This document shows, in pieces, positions 50,821 to 60,160 of a stretch of 64,000 nt of DNA. The DNA lies in NCBI GenBank assembly GCA_942492055.1, contig CALODP010000002.1:558001-622000 (forward strand), read 5' to 3'. This DNA is from CALODP01 sp942492055 (GTDB lineage: Bacteria; Bacteroidota; Ignavibacteria; Ignavibacteriales; Melioribacteraceae). Each line of letters starts with the position of its first letter. Positions within the stretch are counted from its first letter, which is position 1. The notes beneath the pieces are model-generated. The model was given only the letters and a program-made list of their open reading frames with translations. It made no database searches and was not told where the DNA came from. A program made the position numbers and the translations under genes.

Positions 50821-52536
50821 TTATTTATTCATTTCTTTTGCGATTTTCGCCCATGTATCCCTAAGGGTAACAGTTCTATTGAAAACGAGCTTTTCTTCTG
50901 TTGTGTATTTGCTATCAACGCAGAAATATCCTAATCTTTCGAACTGCATTCTATCGCCCGGTTTAGCATCCTTTAAATATGGTTCACATTTACAATTCGA
51001 TAGAATTTCCAATGATTCCGGATTTAAGAATTCTAGGAAATCTTTCTCTTTGTCATTTGCCGGTGCATGATGATTAAATAATCTGTCATACAATCTTACC
51101 TCAGCGTCTATGGCGTGACGGGAGGAAACCCAGTGAATAGTTCCTTTTACTTTCTTGGTGCTTGTTCCGGTACCGCTTCTAGTATCGGGATCGTATGTAC
51201 AACGTAGCTCTGTAATATTACCTTCAGCGTCTTTAATTACTTCTTCGCATTTAATTATATATGCGTAACGAAGACGAACTTCTCTTCCCGGTGCCAATCT
51301 AAAGAATTTCTTAAAAGGCTCTTCCATGAAGTCATGACGATCAATATAAATTTCCTTGCAGAAGGGGACAATACGTTTACCCATTGATTCGTCTTCGGGG
51401 TTATTAACCGCTTCCATCTCTTCAACCAGATCATCCGGATAATTTGTAATAACGACCTTCAAAGGATCAAGGACAGTCATTACTCGTTGAGCTTTTTTGT
51501 TCAAATCTTCTCTAACGCTGAACTCAAGCTGCGAAACGTCAATTACATTATCTCTTTTGGCAACACCGATCTTTTCTGCGAAATTACGAATAGATTCCGG
51601 TGTATATCCTCTTCTGCGTAAACCTGATATGGTTGGCATGCGAGGATCATCCCAACCGTCTACATATTTTTGTTCAACCAATTGTAGAAGTTTTCTCTTG
51701 CTCATAACGGTGAAGCTAAGATTTAATCTTGCAAATTCAACCTGTCTCGGTGGATGAATTTCTAATTCTTTGATGAACCAATCGTAGAGAGGGCGATGGT
51801 TTTCAAATTCCAAGGTACAGATCGAATGAGTGATTTTTTCCATCGAATCAGACTGCCCGTGCGCAAAATCATACATAGGGTAAATACACCACTTGTCTCC
51901 TGTACGATGATGATGAGCATGGCGAATTCTATACATAATAGGATCGCGCATGTTCATATTCGGGGAAGTCATATCTATCCTTGCGCGCAAGACCAACTTT
52001 CCGTCTTCGAATTCACCATTTTTCATTTTTGCAAATAGCTCTAGATTTTCCTCTACTGCTCTGTTTCTGTAAGGGCTTTCTTCGCCGGGAACAGTAGGAG
52101 TGCCGCGCATATTCTTGATTTCTTCTGTAGTGCAAGAATCAACATACGCTTTCCCTTTCTTTATCAACTTAACAGCGTATTCGTATAAAGTATCGAAATA
52201 ATCAGATGCGTAATAGAGACGATCTTCCCAATCGAATCCTAACCATTTTACGTCTTCCATTATGGAATCGACATATTCGGTCTCTTCTTTCGTTGGATTT
52301 GTATCGTCAAATCGGAGATTACATTTTCCGTTATATTTGGTAGCCATTCCGAAGTTTAAGCATATAGATTTAGCGTGACCAATATGCAAATAACCATTCG
52401 GTTCCGGTGGGAATCGAGTATGAACTTCAGAATATCTTCCTTCTTCTAAATCTTTATCGATTATTTCCTCGACAAAGTTTTTCGGCTTTTTCTCTTCGCC
52501 GTTTTCTTCTGTAATATTTTTTGTCTCATCGCTCAT
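50821..52536 (-). CDS. glnS: Glutaminyl-tRNA synthetase
   Basis: 571 aa. HIGH motif in NGYLHIGHAKSICLNF, KMSKS-like VMSKRKLLQL, and the GlnRS-specific anticodon-binding domain with RCTYDPDTRSGTG and VKGTIHWVSSRHA. It charges tRNA-Gln directly, so this organism does not depend only on the transamidation route. GltX follows just upstream in transcription (21 bp gap), a sensible pair of class I enzymes. The N-terminal 30 residues (TEENGEEKKPKNF) are a charged extension. Confidence 0.95.
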   Translation of the reverse strand: MSDETKNITEENGEEKKPKNFVEEIIDKDLEEGRYSEVHTRFPPEPNGYLHIGHAKSICLNFGMATKYNGKCNLRFDDTNPTKEETEYVDSIMEDVKWLGFDWEDRLYYASDYFDTLYEYAVKLIKKGKAYVDSCTTEEIKNMRGTPTVPGEESPYRNRAVEENLELFAKMKNGEFEDGKLVLRARIDMTSPNMNMRDPIMYRIRHAHHHRTGDKWCIYPMYDFAHGQSDSMEKITHSICTLEFENHRPLYDWFIKELEIHPPRQVEFARLNLSFTVMSKRKLLQLVEQKYVDGWDDPRMPTISGLRRRGYTPESIRNFAEKIGVAKRDNVIDVSQLEFSVREDLNKKAQRVMTVLDPLKVVITNYPDDLVEEMEAVNNPEDESMGKRIVPFCKEIYIDRHDFMEEPFKKFFRLAPGREVRLRYAYIIKCEEVIKDAEGNITELRCTYDPDTRSGTGTSTKKVKGTIHWVSSRHAIDAEVRLYDRLFNHHAPANDKEKDFLEFLNPESLEILSNCKCEPYLKDAKPGDRMQFERLGYFCVDSKYTTEEKLVFNRTVTLRDTWAKIAKEMNK

Positions 52537-52557
52537 AAGAATAAACCTTATCGAGTT

Positions 52558-54015
52558 TTATTTAATGTTTTCTATAGCTTTATTTATTCGTTCAATTACT
52601 TTTTCTTTTCCGAGAATAACCAATAGATCATAAACTCCCGGACCGATACCTACACCAGAGGTAGCCAAGCGAACCGGATGAATAAGCTTCCCTGCTCCAA
52701 TTTCGAGATCAGCGGCAACTTTTTTCAGAGCTGTTTCGAAATCTTCTTTTTTGGCGCCATCCATTTTTGCAAATTCTTCCGCAAGCTTTTGCATGTGTAT
52801 TGGGGAATCTTCTTTCCAACGTTTGTTCTTAACAGTTTCATCGTACTCTTTCGGTTCCTCAAAGAAATAAGGGCAGTTTTCAATGTATTCTTTAACAAAA
52901 GAGACTCTTTCTTTCATTGCCTCAATTATCATCAACAAATATTCATCGCTGAAATCATTCTCATTATATACTGACTTAGCCAATTCTTCTTTTACTAACG
53001 GAAGAAGTTCTTCGTCGGATTTCGCTCTTAGGTGTTCTGCATTTAACCAATCGAGTTTTTCTATATTGAAAATAGCTCCGGCTTTGTGTGCTCTTTCCAG
53101 TTCGAATTTTTCTATCAGATCATTTAGATAATAGAATTCCTGATTGTCTCCTGCGCTCCATCCTAGTAAAGCAACGAAGTTTACCAAGGCTTCCTTGAAA
53201 TATCCTTTTGCTCTGTAGTCCTCAACCGCAACGTCCCCCTGACGTTTACTTAATTTCGATCTGTCGGAATTGAGCAACAATGGGAGATGTGCGAACACAG
53301 GTAATTCCCAGCCTAATGCTTCGTAAAGTAAAACATGTTTAGGAGTAGAGGAGAGCCATTCTTCACCGCGAATTACATGAGTAATTTTCATCAAATGATC
53401 GTCTACAACATTGGCCATATGGTAAGTGGGGAAGCCATCACTTTTTATCAAAACCTGATCGTCGATACTCTCTCTTTCAAATTCTACTCTTCCTCTTACA
53501 ACATCATCAAAAGCTACTTTTGAGCCAGGCTGAACATTTAGTCTAATTACATAGGACTCGCCGGCTTCCAACTTCTTCTGTATTTCTTCTTTACTTAAAT
53601 GTAAACAATGTTTGTCATATTTTGCCTGAGGAAGCTTTTGCTTTTGTTGTTCTTCACGTAAGGCTTGTAGTCTTTCGGAAGAGCAGAAGCAGTAATATGC
53701 TTGTCCTTGCTCGATCAATTGCTCAGCATATTGTTTGTACAAATCCAATCTCTTGGATTGGTAATATGGGCCGTAATTTCCTTCTTTATCCGGACCTTCG
53801 TCATACTCGAGTCCTGACCATTTGATAGATTCAATTAGGTTTTCAACAGCTCCTTCAACATATCTGTTTTGATCTGTGTCTTCAATTCGTAATATGAATT
53901 CACCATTGTTGTGTTTGGCAAAAAGATAGTTATATAAAGCGGTTCTAAGACCTCCAACGTGTAGATAGCCAGTAGGGCTGGGGGCAAATCTTACTCGTGG
54001 TGTTTCGTTAATCAT
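52558..54015 (-). CDS. gltX: Glutamyl-tRNA synthetase
   Basis: 485 aa. Signature motifs: PSPTGYLHVGGLRTALYN (HIGH region), LRIEDTDQNRYVEGA and SKLSKRQGDVAVEDY (KMSKS region). C-terminal helical anticodon-binding part as usual for bacterial GltX. Charges tRNA-Glu; with glnS also present, Glu and Gln charging are separated. It is transcribed together with glnS, and the two genes are separated by 21 bp. Confidence 0.96.
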   Translation of the reverse strand: MINETPRVRFAPSPTGYLHVGGLRTALYNYLFAKHNNGEFILRIEDTDQNRYVEGAVENLIESIKWSGLEYDEGPDKEGNYGPYYQSKRLDLYKQYAEQLIEQGQAYYCFCSSERLQALREEQQKQKLPQAKYDKHCLHLSKEEIQKKLEAGESYVIRLNVQPGSKVAFDDVVRGRVEFERESIDDQVLIKSDGFPTYHMANVVDDHLMKITHVIRGEEWLSSTPKHVLLYEALGWELPVFAHLPLLLNSDRSKLSKRQGDVAVEDYRAKGYFKEALVNFVALLGWSAGDNQEFYYLNDLIEKFELERAHKAGAIFNIEKLDWLNAEHLRAKSDEELLPLVKEELAKSVYNENDFSDEYLLMIIEAMKERVSFVKEYIENCPYFFEEPKEYDETVKNKRWKEDSPIHMQKLAEEFAKMDGAKKEDFETALKKVAADLEIGAGKLIHPVRLATSGVGIGPGVYDLLVILGKEKVIERINKAIENIK

Positions 54016-54050
54016 ATTTCCTTCTATTCCTTTAGTTAAAAATCATAATT

Positions 54051-54076
54051 AAAAAACCTCCGTTATAAACGGAGGT
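54051..54076 (-). terminator. Rho-independent terminator after the kinase-like gene
   Basis: On the minus strand ACCTCCGTT pairs with AACGGAGGT over a 3-nt loop and runs into T6 (plus-strand A6 at 54051-54056). It lies 31 bp downstream of the kinase-like gene stop. Confidence 0.85.
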
Positions 54077-54106
54077 CAAATTCAAATCACAAAGATAAGT
54101 AAAAAA

Positions 54107-56482
54107 CTACGCTTGTTTAACGGCGTTTGTGTAATACTTAACTTTTTCTATAAATTCTTTACTGTCGATTGGCTTCGGAATATAATCCGTAGCTCCGGCA
54201 TCAAGACATTTTTCTTTATCCCCTTTCATAGCGAAGGCTGTCAGAGCTATAATTGGAGTGTCCTTATAATTCTCCATTTCCCTGATCTTTTCGGTTGCTT
54301 CGAATCCGTTCATTATCGGCATCTGCATATCCATCAACACCAAATCAAATTGATCTTTTGTAGCGCAATTATAAGCTTCTTCGCCGTTCTCAACAACTAC
54401 TACGTTCTCAAAACCGTTTTTCTTTAATAATCTTGTTACTATTATTTGCGAGTGTTTATAGTCTTCGGCAAATAGAATTTTAATTTCCTTATCATCTTTT
54501 TCGAGAACTTCTTCGACTGGAGTCGGTTCTTCGTAACGGTTAATCATTGAGTTAATTGTATCGGCTAAGTCCTCGATATTGGTGCTTCTTTTGTCGAGCA
54601 AATACTCGAACATTCCATCGATTTTTTTTATGTCTTCCTGATAATTCTCTTTTCCCGTATAGATGATAATCGGGAGTTTTGCGAATTTAGGATCTGATTT
54701 TATAAGCTTGATCAGCTCAAAACCATTAGGATGAGGCATATCAAGATCGACAATGGCCAAATCAATTTGTTTATCTTTTATCAGTTCCATTACGTTTGCC
54801 GAAATATTTTCCGCCACTGCATTAAATCCCGCGGTCTCAATTGCCTGCTTTACAAGGTTAAGGGTGGGCAAATCGTCGTCAACACATAGAACATTTGAAT
54901 TTTTTCTGAGCTTATAACTGGTTAGTACTTCTACCAGGTAATTATAGTTTATTGGTTTTACAAAGTATTCAACAGCCCCCATCATAAAGGCTTTTTGCTC
55001 TTCAACTTCAACGGAACAAGCTATTACCGGAATATTTTTATATGTAGGATTATCATGGATTTTCTTTAATAAAGCCAACCCATTAATTTCAGGTAGCTCA
55101 ATATCCATGATAATTGCAAGATATTTTTCGTTTTCAAGTTCGGAGAAAATCTGATCTTCACTATTAACAATAGTCGGTTTATAACCCCATTTGTTCAAAT
55201 AATTACTCAGTAACTTTGAGGTCGCATAATCATCTTCAACAACAAGAATATTATTGGTGGTGGTTGGCTTTGGAATCTGTGATAATTGTGCCTCGATTCC
55301 TTTTGCTTTTTGTAATTCGGCCTTAACGGAGAAGTTAAAAGTTGATCCTTCTCTAAGTCTTGAAACAAGCCTGATCTCTCCACCCATCTGCTTGATATAC
55401 TTATAAATAAGCACGAAACTCAATCCTGTGAGGCCACTGCCTTTAAACTCAGGCACCTGAGTTATTACAAAAGGATCAAATATTCTTTTTATCAAATCTT
55501 CGCTGATTCCGTTGCCATTATCGGAAACAATAAACTGAAGTTTATCTTCCGAGAGTTGTTTGACGCGAATACTAATTTTACCGGAGGGGGTTAAGATCGT
55601 AGAAGCAACAAGAATGTTACTCAAAACAAATTTTAGTTTATTTTCATCAATGTTGCATTCTTTTGGTACAGAATCATCGATTTCAATAGTATATTCTCTG
55701 GAATCGGTAGAGTATCTTGTTTTGCATAGATCCACATTTGATTTAATCAAAGCTCCCAAGTTTACTAATTTCACGGTATCTTCGTTCCCCTCGGATTCAA
55801 GTTTCGCTAGATCAATGAAATCTTTTATGTTGATCAAAAGATTTTGCGCGCTTTTCTTTATCGCTGTAACATATTCTCCCTGTGATATCGAGAGATTATC
55901 TTCCGAAAGGATCGAAGAAGAACCTATGATCGAATTAGTACTTGAGCGAAGTTCGTTTGCTATTTCCAAAGCCAATCTGCTGAAAGGCATTGTGGAAATC
56001 ATGGTATTTCCACCTCTTGCCGAAGACCATCTTGCCAATAGAGGTTTTACATAATCAATTACTTTTTTCAAACGCTCGGTATCTGTTTGAGAAAAGGAAG
56101 TCTTTTGGGCGATTTTGAGAAAACCTTTGGAATTATCGGAAAGATTGAAAGAAATTCCTATTTCGTAAATTACAAATTCGGAAATCTGTAGGCCGATGTC
56201 GGAATCTGAATGTATCGAAAAATAATCTTGAGAGTCAAGTTGCTGGCATATTTTGCATTCAACTTCAGCACCGCGTAAAAGACTTTTCTTGGCAGATGAT
56301 GATTTCCCCATGATAACTAAATTGTGAGAAGGGGAAACTTTAAATAGTGCTGCAGATTGGTACTCAAACTCGGAGACCAAAAAATTGCACAAATCATCCG
56401 GGAAGATATCTTTCCCTTGCTGAGCTAGCCTAAAAAGACTGTTGTAATTATCAAGTATATCAAACTTGCCGGCGCTTGTCAT
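54107..56482 (-). CDS. Degenerate histidine kinase with three receiver domains
   Basis: 791 aa, soluble. Order: GAF-like N-terminal domain (about 1-150), a HisKA-like hairpin (about 165-230), an HATPase-like domain (about 250-395), and receivers at 411-520 (Asp460 in IIMDIELP), 529-645 (Asp579 in IVDLDMP) and 668-788 (Asp718 in LMDMQMP). The phospho-acceptor His of SHEIRTPL is replaced: here A-N176-E-L-R-S-S. The N-box Asn is also altered (NILVAST) while the DNGNGI G1 box remains. It may thus be a pseudokinase acting as a phosphorelay receiver hub. It sits alone between two gaps. Confidence 0.85.
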   Translation of the reverse strand: MTSAGKFDILDNYNSLFRLAQQGKDIFPDDLCNFLVSEFEYQSAALFKVSPSHNLVIMGKSSSAKKSLLRGAEVECKICQQLDSQDYFSIHSDSDIGLQISEFVIYEIGISFNLSDNSKGFLKIAQKTSFSQTDTERLKKVIDYVKPLLARWSSARGGNTMISTMPFSRLALEIANELRSSTNSIIGSSSILSEDNLSISQGEYVTAIKKSAQNLLINIKDFIDLAKLESEGNEDTVKLVNLGALIKSNVDLCKTRYSTDSREYTIEIDDSVPKECNIDENKLKFVLSNILVASTILTPSGKISIRVKQLSEDKLQFIVSDNGNGISEDLIKRIFDPFVITQVPEFKGSGLTGLSFVLIYKYIKQMGGEIRLVSRLREGSTFNFSVKAELQKAKGIEAQLSQIPKPTTTNNILVVEDDYATSKLLSNYLNKWGYKPTIVNSEDQIFSELENEKYLAIIMDIELPEINGLALLKKIHDNPTYKNIPVIACSVEVEEQKAFMMGAVEYFVKPINYNYLVEVLTSYKLRKNSNVLCVDDDLPTLNLVKQAIETAGFNAVAENISANVMELIKDKQIDLAIVDLDMPHPNGFELIKLIKSDPKFAKLPIIIYTGKENYQEDIKKIDGMFEYLLDKRSTNIEDLADTINSMINRYEEPTPVEEVLEKDDKEIKILFAEDYKHSQIIVTRLLKKNGFENVVVVENGEEAYNCATKDQFDLVLMDMQMPIMNGFEATEKIREMENYKDTPIIALTAFAMKGDKEKCLDAGATDYIPKPIDSKEFIEKVKYYTNAVKQA

Positions 56483-56600
56483 ATTTCTTTCCGATTATTA
56501 GAAAATATGTTAGAATACTGAATTTAATTCTATAAAGATAGTTATTTCGTAAGAATTTTTAAACCTACGAAAAAAATGAATTCTCATAAAATATTTATTG

Positions 56601-57062
56601 TTATTGATCTTGATTCTTCTGAAGCTTAAATCGTAGTCGTAATACTTCGTTTTCGAAACCGGTCGAAATTATTTTGAATGTTCCTTCAATTTCTTTTGTG
56701 TTCGAAACATGCTCGCCACTGCAAGGACAAGCGTCGTAATCACCAATCTTTATTATTCTAATTTTTTGATCCGCCTCTTCAGGCAAATTTGAGAGGTCGT
56801 ATGTTTTTGCCGCTTCGTTTCGTAATATGACTTCTTCGGAAACCGGTAATTCTTTTGCAATTTCTTCGTTTACTTTTTGTTCTATTTTGCCAATTTCAAC
56901 ATCGGTAAGATCACGATCGAATCTGTAATCGCATTTTGATTTCTTCCTTTCAATATGATTGCTAAAGGATCTGCCCTTGTTGAACATTCTTACCATAGTT
57001 TGATTAAGTAAATGCTCTGTAGTATGCATCGGAGCGTAATAATCTTTCGGGTTTTTATTCAT
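56601..57062 (-). CDS. AlaX-like tRNA-editing protein
   Basis: 153 aa. It contains the metal-binding marks of the alanyl/threonyl-tRNA synthetase second-additional (editing) domain: H13-x-x-x-H17 in MHTTEHLLN and C114-S-G-E-H118 in ACPCSGEHV. Stand-alone AlaX proteins hydrolyse Ser- or Gly-tRNA-Ala, cleaning mistakes of alanyl-tRNA synthetase. It lacks the synthetase body, and the start MNKNPKDYYAP matches an independent protein. The lipoprotein gene next to it (17 bp, same strand) may be co-transcribed. Confidence 0.78.
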   Translation of the reverse strand: MNKNPKDYYAPMHTTEHLLNQTMVRMFNKGRSFSNHIERKKSKCDYRFDRDLTDVEIGKIEQKVNEEIAKELPVSEEVILRNEAAKTYDLSNLPEEADQKIRIIKIGDYDACPCSGEHVSNTKEIEGTFKIISTGFENEVLRLRFKLQKNQDQ

Positions 57063-57078
57063 TGTTATCCTTTTCGAT

Positions 57079-57867
57079 TTATCTTAACAAGTCTTTAATT
57101 TCGGAATTAGGTATTAATAATTCCGTTGGCCCCATTGCGTGACAAGCGATTTCATAATCATTATAATAAAAGAGTAATCCTTTCTCTGTGATCGCGAAAT
57201 TACTATTTAATATGAATTTGCCATCTTCGAACCAAAAACCGGCTTTACCCAAATCCATTTCGGATGTGAGATTTTTCTCTTTACGAAATATTTTTTCTGC
57301 TATCCGTACTAATTGGGGGAGACTATTATCTTTCAAAATATTCTTTAGCAAAATTGTTTGTCCGGTTTGCGAATCTCTTGATTTTAGTATTGTTGTGTAA
57401 TTCGGGTGGGCTCCACCTGTGTACCAATTATCGCTATATCTGAAACTAACAATTTTGGGGGAGTTGTAAATGATTTTTAATTCCTTATCGTAATACCATT
57501 CATGGGAATATCCCGGAAAGTCATTTTGCAATTTCTTGTATTCATTGTAAAACTCTTTCGCGAATTCTTCGGCTGTTTTATTTATGCTCGAATCTGTCCA
57601 TTGACTTTTGAAAAGAAGCTCACTGAAATCGGCACTAAGAGAATCCTTAACACTACCCGATTTGATTTTGGTTATGTTCGGATAAACCATATTTATTTTT
57701 ACTTTCCCGAGTAGTTCTTCTTTTGGTGTTGAAGGAGTAGTTGTTGGGAAGAGGAGACTATCCTTGAATTCTATTTCGCCGGTTATATCAAGTTGAGTAA
57801 TAGTATTCTTTTCTCCGCAAGCTGCGAAAAGAGCTATTAATAATATGGAGAATAATATTTTACGCAT
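57079..57867 (-). CDS. DUF3298/DUF4163-type lipoprotein
   Basis: 262 aa. Signal peptide KILFSILLIALFAAC with lipobox FAAC. The mature part has the RsiV/DUF3298-like layout: an N-terminal DUF4163 region (INMVYPNITKIKS, SSINKTAEEFAKEFYNEY), then FRYSDNWYTGGAHPNYTT, LLKNILKDN and FWFEDGKFILNSNFAITEKG, ending in ELLIPNSEIKDLL. The YxGGAHPN motif is characteristic. Members are thought to bind cell-wall or lysozyme-like ligands; function here is unknown. Confidence 0.82.
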   Translation of the reverse strand: MRKILFSILLIALFAACGEKNTITQLDITGEIEFKDSLLFPTTTPSTPKEELLGKVKINMVYPNITKIKSGSVKDSLSADFSELLFKSQWTDSSINKTAEEFAKEFYNEYKKLQNDFPGYSHEWYYDKELKIIYNSPKIVSFRYSDNWYTGGAHPNYTTILKSRDSQTGQTILLKNILKDNSLPQLVRIAEKIFRKEKNLTSEMDLGKAGFWFEDGKFILNSNFAITEKGLLFYYNDYEIACHAMGPTELLIPNSEIKDLLR

Positions 57868-57948
57868 GGTTACCTCAGATTCTTACGATCATCATTGACA
57901 AATAGCTTTTTTTTTATTTCTTATCATATCAAAAAAGAAAACCATATT

Positions 57949-59274
57949 ATGAAGAAACAAATCATAACAGATATTTTCGGCAAGGCAATTAAATATCTTT
58001 CCGCCGAAGCTCTTATTAGAAACAGCGTTATTTATAATAAAAATTCCATTCTTTTCAAAGGAACAAATTGCGAATTTGAAGCTGATAACAAAAAAATCGA
58101 GAGAATTTTAGTCGTTGGAGCCGGGAAGTCATCGGCTTATATGGCCAAATCATTGGAAGAAATTCTTACCGGTGTTTCTTTGGAAGGTATTGTTAGCGTT
58201 AAGAATGGTTTTTCGGATAATACCGCTTTTATTGAAGTTAAAGAGGCAGGTCATCCGATTCCTAATGATGAGGGGTATTGTAACGCTCGCCGGATATTAG
58301 ATTTGGCAAAAAGAGCTAATGAAAATGATCTGATTATTAATCTATTATCAGGAGGGGGCTCTGCGTTGCTTCCTTTTCCTGAGGAAGGAATATTACCCGA
58401 AGAAAAGATGTTTGTTACAGATGAGCTTCTAAAAAGAGGAGCTGATATTTATGAACTTAATACAGTAAGAAAACACCTGTCTGCAATCAAAGGAGGTAAA
58501 CTTGCTAAAGAGGCTTATCCTTCGACGATTGTTTCTCTTATAATATCTGATGTTAAAGAGGATAGGATTGATACCATTGCTTCGGGGCCTACTGCATTTG
58601 ATGAAACAACTTTCGCCGATGCCCGGAGTATTTTGAAGAAGTATAATTTGGAAAATGATATTTCGTCAGGACTAAAATCTCATATCAATAAAGGGATGAA
58701 TGGCCTTGTTGACGAGACTGTAAAAAAGGGGAGTGTTTATTTGTCCCGAAGTCATAATATTATTATCGGGAATAATGAGATGCTCAAGCAAAAGATTGCG
58801 GAATCATCAGAACAGTTTGGTTACTCGTCTATGGTTCTTGATACTTTTATTGAAGGTGAGGCAAAAGACGCGGCTCGAGTATTGCTAGACAGATATGAGA
58901 AAATAGAAAAGGAAAATCCGGGGAGAAAACTTTGTGTTATTTCCGGTGGTGAAACGACGGTAACTGTAAAGGGGGATGGAATAGGGGGAAGAAATCAGGA
59001 ACTAGCTTTGGCAGCCGCTATTAAGATGAAAGAAAGAAATTCAAAATATACTTTGTTAAGTGTAGGATCTGACGGAAATGACGGGCCTACTATGGCGGCA
59101 GGTGCTTGTGTTGAAAATGAAACGATAATTTTAGGGAATAGTATGAATCTCGACGCAAATATTTTCCTTGCGAATAACGATTCTTATTCCTATTTCAAAA
59201 GAGTTGGGGGATTGTATTTCTGTCATCCTACCAAAACAAATGTTATGGATATTCAGATTGCTTTGATAAACTGA
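57949..59274 (+). CDS. Glycerate 2-kinase (MOFRL/DUF4147 family)
   Basis: 441 aa. Family features: VVGAGKSSAYMAKSLEEIL, NLLSGGGSALLPFPEEG, ELNTVRKHLSAIKGGKLAK, SDVKEDRIDTIASGPT, and the MOFRL-domain VISGGETTVTVKGDGIGG, RNQELALAAAIKM and SVGSDGNDGPTMAAGA. It phosphorylates glycerate with ATP to 2-phosphoglycerate. The ATG at 57949 is preferred; a TTG 54 bp upstream is part of a TTGACA sequence and would add an unusual hydrophobic start. Confidence 0.92.
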   Translation: MKKQIITDIFGKAIKYLSAEALIRNSVIYNKNSILFKGTNCEFEADNKKIERILVVGAGKSSAYMAKSLEEILTGVSLEGIVSVKNGFSDNTAFIEVKEAGHPIPNDEGYCNARRILDLAKRANENDLIINLLSGGGSALLPFPEEGILPEEKMFVTDELLKRGADIYELNTVRKHLSAIKGGKLAKEAYPSTIVSLIISDVKEDRIDTIASGPTAFDETTFADARSILKKYNLENDISSGLKSHINKGMNGLVDETVKKGSVYLSRSHNIIIGNNEMLKQKIAESSEQFGYSSMVLDTFIEGEAKDAARVLLDRYEKIEKENPGRKLCVISGGETTVTVKGDGIGGRNQELALAAAIKMKERNSKYTLLSVGSDGNDGPTMAAGACVENETIILGNSMNLDANIFLANNDSYSYFKRVGGLYFCHPTKTNVMDIQIALIN

Positions 59275-59352
59275 TACGAAAAATCAAGTACTAGTTCGGT
59301 AAATAGTTACGCGTGAAATAGCAAACCATTACAAATAAATTTGGTGAAGATC

Positions 59353-60129
59353 ATGCGAAAATATCTATACCTCTCTTTGACTCCGGAAGCCCTTATCGCT
59401 TCTATGCTTCCTCCCGAGGAATTCGGGAACTACCTGGCAGTTGGCGCAAAAAAGCGAACACGCGGACAAGCCATTTTCTTTGAAGTAAGCATTTCCGAAT
59501 TGCCTGAAGAAGTTTCCTTGGAACAATTGGAGCAGCGCTGCGTTCCTCATGAAGATGGTACTCCCAAAAGATCAGTATATCTGTCGATTTACAGAGTTCT
59601 CGAAAAGGTCCCTATTAGCGCCTTGAAAGAATTATATCTTGTAACAGACGACGGGAGAGTGCTAAAACTTTCGAAAGGGGAGTATGTTCCCGAAAAAGAA
59701 AAGAGCCTTCATCTCTATCAACAACTTTGTCCGGTAACCCCAAGAATAGCCAGTGGGTATTCTCCCTCCGACTTTTTGAAAATTGTAACCGATTTGTCCA
59801 GACCGGTATCTGTTCCTAAGCTTGTATTTGTTGAGTTAAAGTTGGATGCGCTCGGGGAAGACCCGGCAACCGGTTCCGTGGGGAATCTTCCTTATCCTAA
59901 TATCGAACATCTGCGCGATTGTCTTATCGGATTAAAAGAGAACCCTACGAAAGCAACAAAAACAGTAATTCGTTTTTTTCAAGGGGAATTGCCTTTCAGA
60001 ACTTGTAAGAACGGGTTCTTTGTGGGGGATGCCGAGCAGATGTGTTATTTTCCTTTTCCTGCTCAAAAAGATTTGAACGAAAAGTATTATGCATGGTGGC
60101 GTTCCGCTTTAACAATCGGATTAAGATAA
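59353..60129 (+). CDS. Uncharacterised 258-aa protein
   Basis: The protein (MRKYLYLSLTPEALIASMLP) has no signal peptide or membrane helix. It has recognisable blocks (FGNYLAVGAKKRTRGQAIFF, RSVYLSIYRVLEKVP, LPYPNIEHLRDCLIGL, RTCKNGFFVGDAEQMCYFPF) that read like a conserved family without a known function; I cannot name it. The ATG at 59353 follows GGTGA; two upstream in-frame starts (TTG 59341, GTG 59344) remain possible. It lies 31 bp before hppA and may be co-transcribed with it. Confidence 0.6.
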   Translation: MRKYLYLSLTPEALIASMLPPEEFGNYLAVGAKKRTRGQAIFFEVSISELPEEVSLEQLEQRCVPHEDGTPKRSVYLSIYRVLEKVPISALKELYLVTDDGRVLKLSKGEYVPEKEKSLHLYQQLCPVTPRIASGYSPSDFLKIVTDLSRPVSVPKLVFVELKLDALGEDPATGSVGNLPYPNIEHLRDCLIGLKENPTKATKTVIRFFQGELPFRTCKNGFFVGDAEQMCYFPFPAQKDLNEKYYAWWRSALTIGLR

Positions 60130-60160
60130 CGAACTACTACCGGAAATAAAGGAGTTTATA

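Noticed and set aside
57895..57930. Sigma70 promoter before the glycerate kinase gene
   Set aside because: TTGACA is perfect, but the best -10-like sequence (TATCAT) lies 21 bp away, too far.
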